64,000 bases of DNA from DAOVQB01 sp023128935 (lineage in GTDB: Bacteria; Eisenbacteria; RBG-16-71-46; CAIMUX01; WJJG01): the NCBI GenBank assembly GCA_030628905.1, contig DAOVQB010000002.1, positions 1-64,000 of the forward strand, in the 5' to 3' direction. Shown piece by piece: positions 62,351-64,000 of this stretch. Position numbers and translations under genes: made by a program. Positions within the stretch are counted from its first letter, which is position 1. Each line of letters begins with the position of its first letter. Under the pieces are notes generated by a model. The model was not told the DNA's origin and did not search any database. It saw only the letters and a program-made list of their open reading frames with translations.

Positions 62351-62370
62351 ATCTGGGCACATCTGACACG

Positions 62371-62403
62371 GAAACCGGGGGGATTTCACCCGCCTCCCGG
62401 TTT
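62371..62403 (+). terminator. Hairpin terminator of the small secreted protein gene
   Basis: GAAACCGGGGG pairs with CCTCCCGGTTTC (one base bulged) around a loop of about ten bases, 20 bases after the stop codon. It is followed by TCTATG rather than a long T-run. Position and stem strength support a transcript end. Confidence 0.7.
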
Positions 62404-62425
62404 CTCTATGCCCGGAATCTGCCTT

Positions 62426-62470
62426 CCGGCTTCTTGACATCCCCCCCGCCGACTTCTTGACATCCCCCCG
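62426..62470. repeat. 23-bp direct tandem repeat containing CTTGACA
   Basis: Two copies of a unit built on CTTCTTGACATCCCCCC, at about 62426-62448 and 62449-62470. Each contains TTGACAT, which resembles a -35 box, but no -10 follows. It lies between the terminator and the decayed ABC-exporter locus. Confidence 0.7.
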
Positions 62471-62508
62471 GGAATGGTTCTCAGGGCACTTTTCCCGCGT
62501 CCCAGTGA

Positions 62509-64000
62509 AAGGCAGCCCCGAAGGACTGGTCGGGGATCGAACAGGGAATCTGTTTTGAAAACGTGTGGTTTTCCTACACTGATGACGAGAACTGGGTGCT
62601 GCGGGACGTGAGCTTTGAGATCCCGGCTGGGAAACGCCTGGCGCTCGCGGGCGTTACCGGGGGAGGGAAGACGACCGTCATCTCCTTGCTCCTGCGCTTC
62701 TACGATCCCCAGCGTGGGCGTATCACCGTCGACGGCATCGACTCCGCGACCTGCCCAGGGCATCGCTGCGCCGGCGCTTCGCACTCGTACTGCAGGACAT
62801 CATCCTCTTTCCCGGGGATGTGGAATCGAACATCACCCTTGAGTCAGACGCGATGACCCGCGAGGAGGTCTGGGAAGCCGCTCGAACTGTAGACGCCGAC
62901 CGGTTTATACGCCGGTTGCCGGACGGGTATCAGACCGAGGTATCCGAGAAGGGTGCCAATTTTAGCCGCGGCGAGCGCCAACTGTTATCCTTTGCACGCG
63001 CCCTGGCAGTGAATCCCGATCTACTGATACTGGATGAAGCGACCAGCTCAGTGGATCCCGAGACGGAACGGACCATCCAGGCGGCTCTGCAGGTGTTTGG
63101 CCCCCGCATGGTGGGTTTCACGATCGATTATCTCAAGACCGATGAGGTCCCGGGCCATTGGCTGGCCTCCTGGGTGGTCAGTGCCGGGGCATCGTTGTCT
63201 TTGTCGCCTGGTGTGTCGTTCGCCTTGGGCTTCATTGTCCTGGGACTGTTCACCTTCTCGCTCTATGCGTACTTCCAGTCCTGGCGCGCCTGGATGAACA
63301 CCAAGTTGGAATGGCTCTTCCGGCAGGATGCCTTTGACCGCATCACCAGCAAGGGGCCGGACTTCTTCAACCGATTCCGGACCGGCGACCTGGTGACGCG
63401 TATGACCGACGATGTGGCTGAGAAGCTGTCCTGGTTCGCCTGTTCGGGGATCTTCCGTCTCTATGAGGCGCTGTTGTACATCGTCTTCATCGTCTGCATG
63501 ATGGCCAGCATCGACGCAGGCCTGACGCTCTGGACTGCCGGGCCGCTACCGTTATTGATTCTGATCTTTTTCAGAAGCTCATCGATCCTCGACCGGCGTT
63601 ACGATCGCTTGCAGCGGCGGATATCAGCAGTCTCGATCAACCGATTGATGGAACTGGAGAAGGTGTCACCCATGGTGCGCGACCAAGGCACCCGGAGTGC
63701 CAGCGGCGATGTGCGGGGCGAGATCCGCTTCGAGGACATCGACTTCGCCTTTCCCGGATCTTCCCGGAAGGTGATCGACGGCGCCCCATTCGACATCGAC
63801 GCAGGGCAGACCATCGCCCTGGTGGGGAAGCCCAAGATCCTGATCCTGGACGACTGCACCTCAGCGCTTGACTCACAGACCGAAACCGCCCTGTGGGACC
63901 GACTGCATGTGGTGATGCCAGGGATGACAGCGATCCTGATCACCCACCGGCCGGACACGCTGCAACAGGCCGACAGGATCTTCGTCCTGCAAAGAGGGAC
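62509..64000 (+). pseudogene. Decayed ABC-exporter pair: frameshifted and internally deleted
   Basis: Remnant of two adjacent ABC exporter half-transporters. The piece starts after a TGA at 62506 in the linker before an ATPase domain (GICFENVWFSY), so the first membrane domain is gone. Walker A is GVTGGGKTT. A single missing base just before 62743 breaks the frame; restoring it gives GIDIRDLPRASLRRR. The next frame is open to the window end. It gives LVLQDIILFPGD (Q-loop), NFSRGERQLLSFARAL (signature) and LLILDEATSSVDPETERTI (Walker B), but no H-loop follows. Instead it passes directly into a second protein's membrane domain (VFGPRMVGFTIDYL, FFNRFRTGDLVTRMTDD). That domain lacks its last helices, and the following ATPase jumps from GQTIALVG to KPKILILDDCTSALD, losing about 90 residues with the signature. 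Neither copy can be a working transporter. Confidence 0.8.

Overview
The window is about 64 kb of GC-rich bacterial chromosome. It holds 35 confidently bounded protein genes and one decayed ABC-exporter locus at the right edge. I saw no rRNA, tRNA, insertion sequence, prophage or CRISPR array. The gene content suggests a Gram-negative, mainly anaerobic or fermentative heterotroph. Evidence for this is an aldehyde:ferredoxin oxidoreductase, an Nfn-type transhydrogenase fusion, a soluble NuoEFG-like complex, RND efflux, lipoproteins and secreted proteases with FlgD/T9SS-like C-termini. Those C-termini, together with chlamydial PMP-type repeats, fit an FCB-superphylum candidate phylum (Eisenbacteria, Krumholzibacteriota or Latescibacterota type). 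That placement is inference.

Layout. At 1-5.6 kb are a broken secreted beta-helix gene, an AI-2E family permease, a beta-CASP nuclease and two secreted proteins. At 5.7-10 kb is a minus-strand set: a BaiN-like flavoprotein, an aldehyde:ferredoxin oxidoreductase and a two-copy class II aldolase whose start overlaps the oxidoreductase end. At 10.4-17.4 kb are an HD-GYP phosphodiesterase, an MFS exporter, an opine/HcnB-HcnC-like amine dehydrogenase pair and a glycosyltransferase. At 17.3-29 kb are long-form urocanate hydratase coupled to a papain-fold peptidase, a SLC13 permease, an orphan zinc-finger/TPR membrane protein, an M14 carboxypeptidase and a large secreted C39-like protein. At 29-37 kb is an RND operon with a lipoprotein adaptor and two pumps joined by 4-base overlaps. 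At 37.6-42.6 kb are a pseudo-receiver next to an NfnA-NfnB fusion, then a PMP-repeat protein with a CFI-box tail.

From 58,960 down to 42,555 a co-directional minus-strand cluster runs in this order: receiver with two Lrp-type RAM domains, NuoE, NuoF, NuoG-GltD fusion, cysteine-containing PAS histidine kinase, NtrC-like regulator with a damaged AAA+ domain, and a double-length UvrA of 1850 residues. This redox-plus-signalling cluster is the best candidate for an undescribed system: an NAD(P)H/ferredoxin complex with its own sensors. The right end carries an S9 peptidase lipoprotein, a small secreted protein and the ABC-exporter relic.

Two sequence-level themes recur. First, two unrelated secreted proteins (genes at 3369-4196 and 61679-62350) end in the same tail, P-x-E-x-x-(S/T)-W-G-(A/S)-I-K-(G/A)-M-F-(R/Q), which looks like a sorting or anchoring signal. 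Second, at least eight gene boundaries carry short direct tandem duplications of 20-40 bp, several of which copy a Shine-Dalgarno region or a stop codon.
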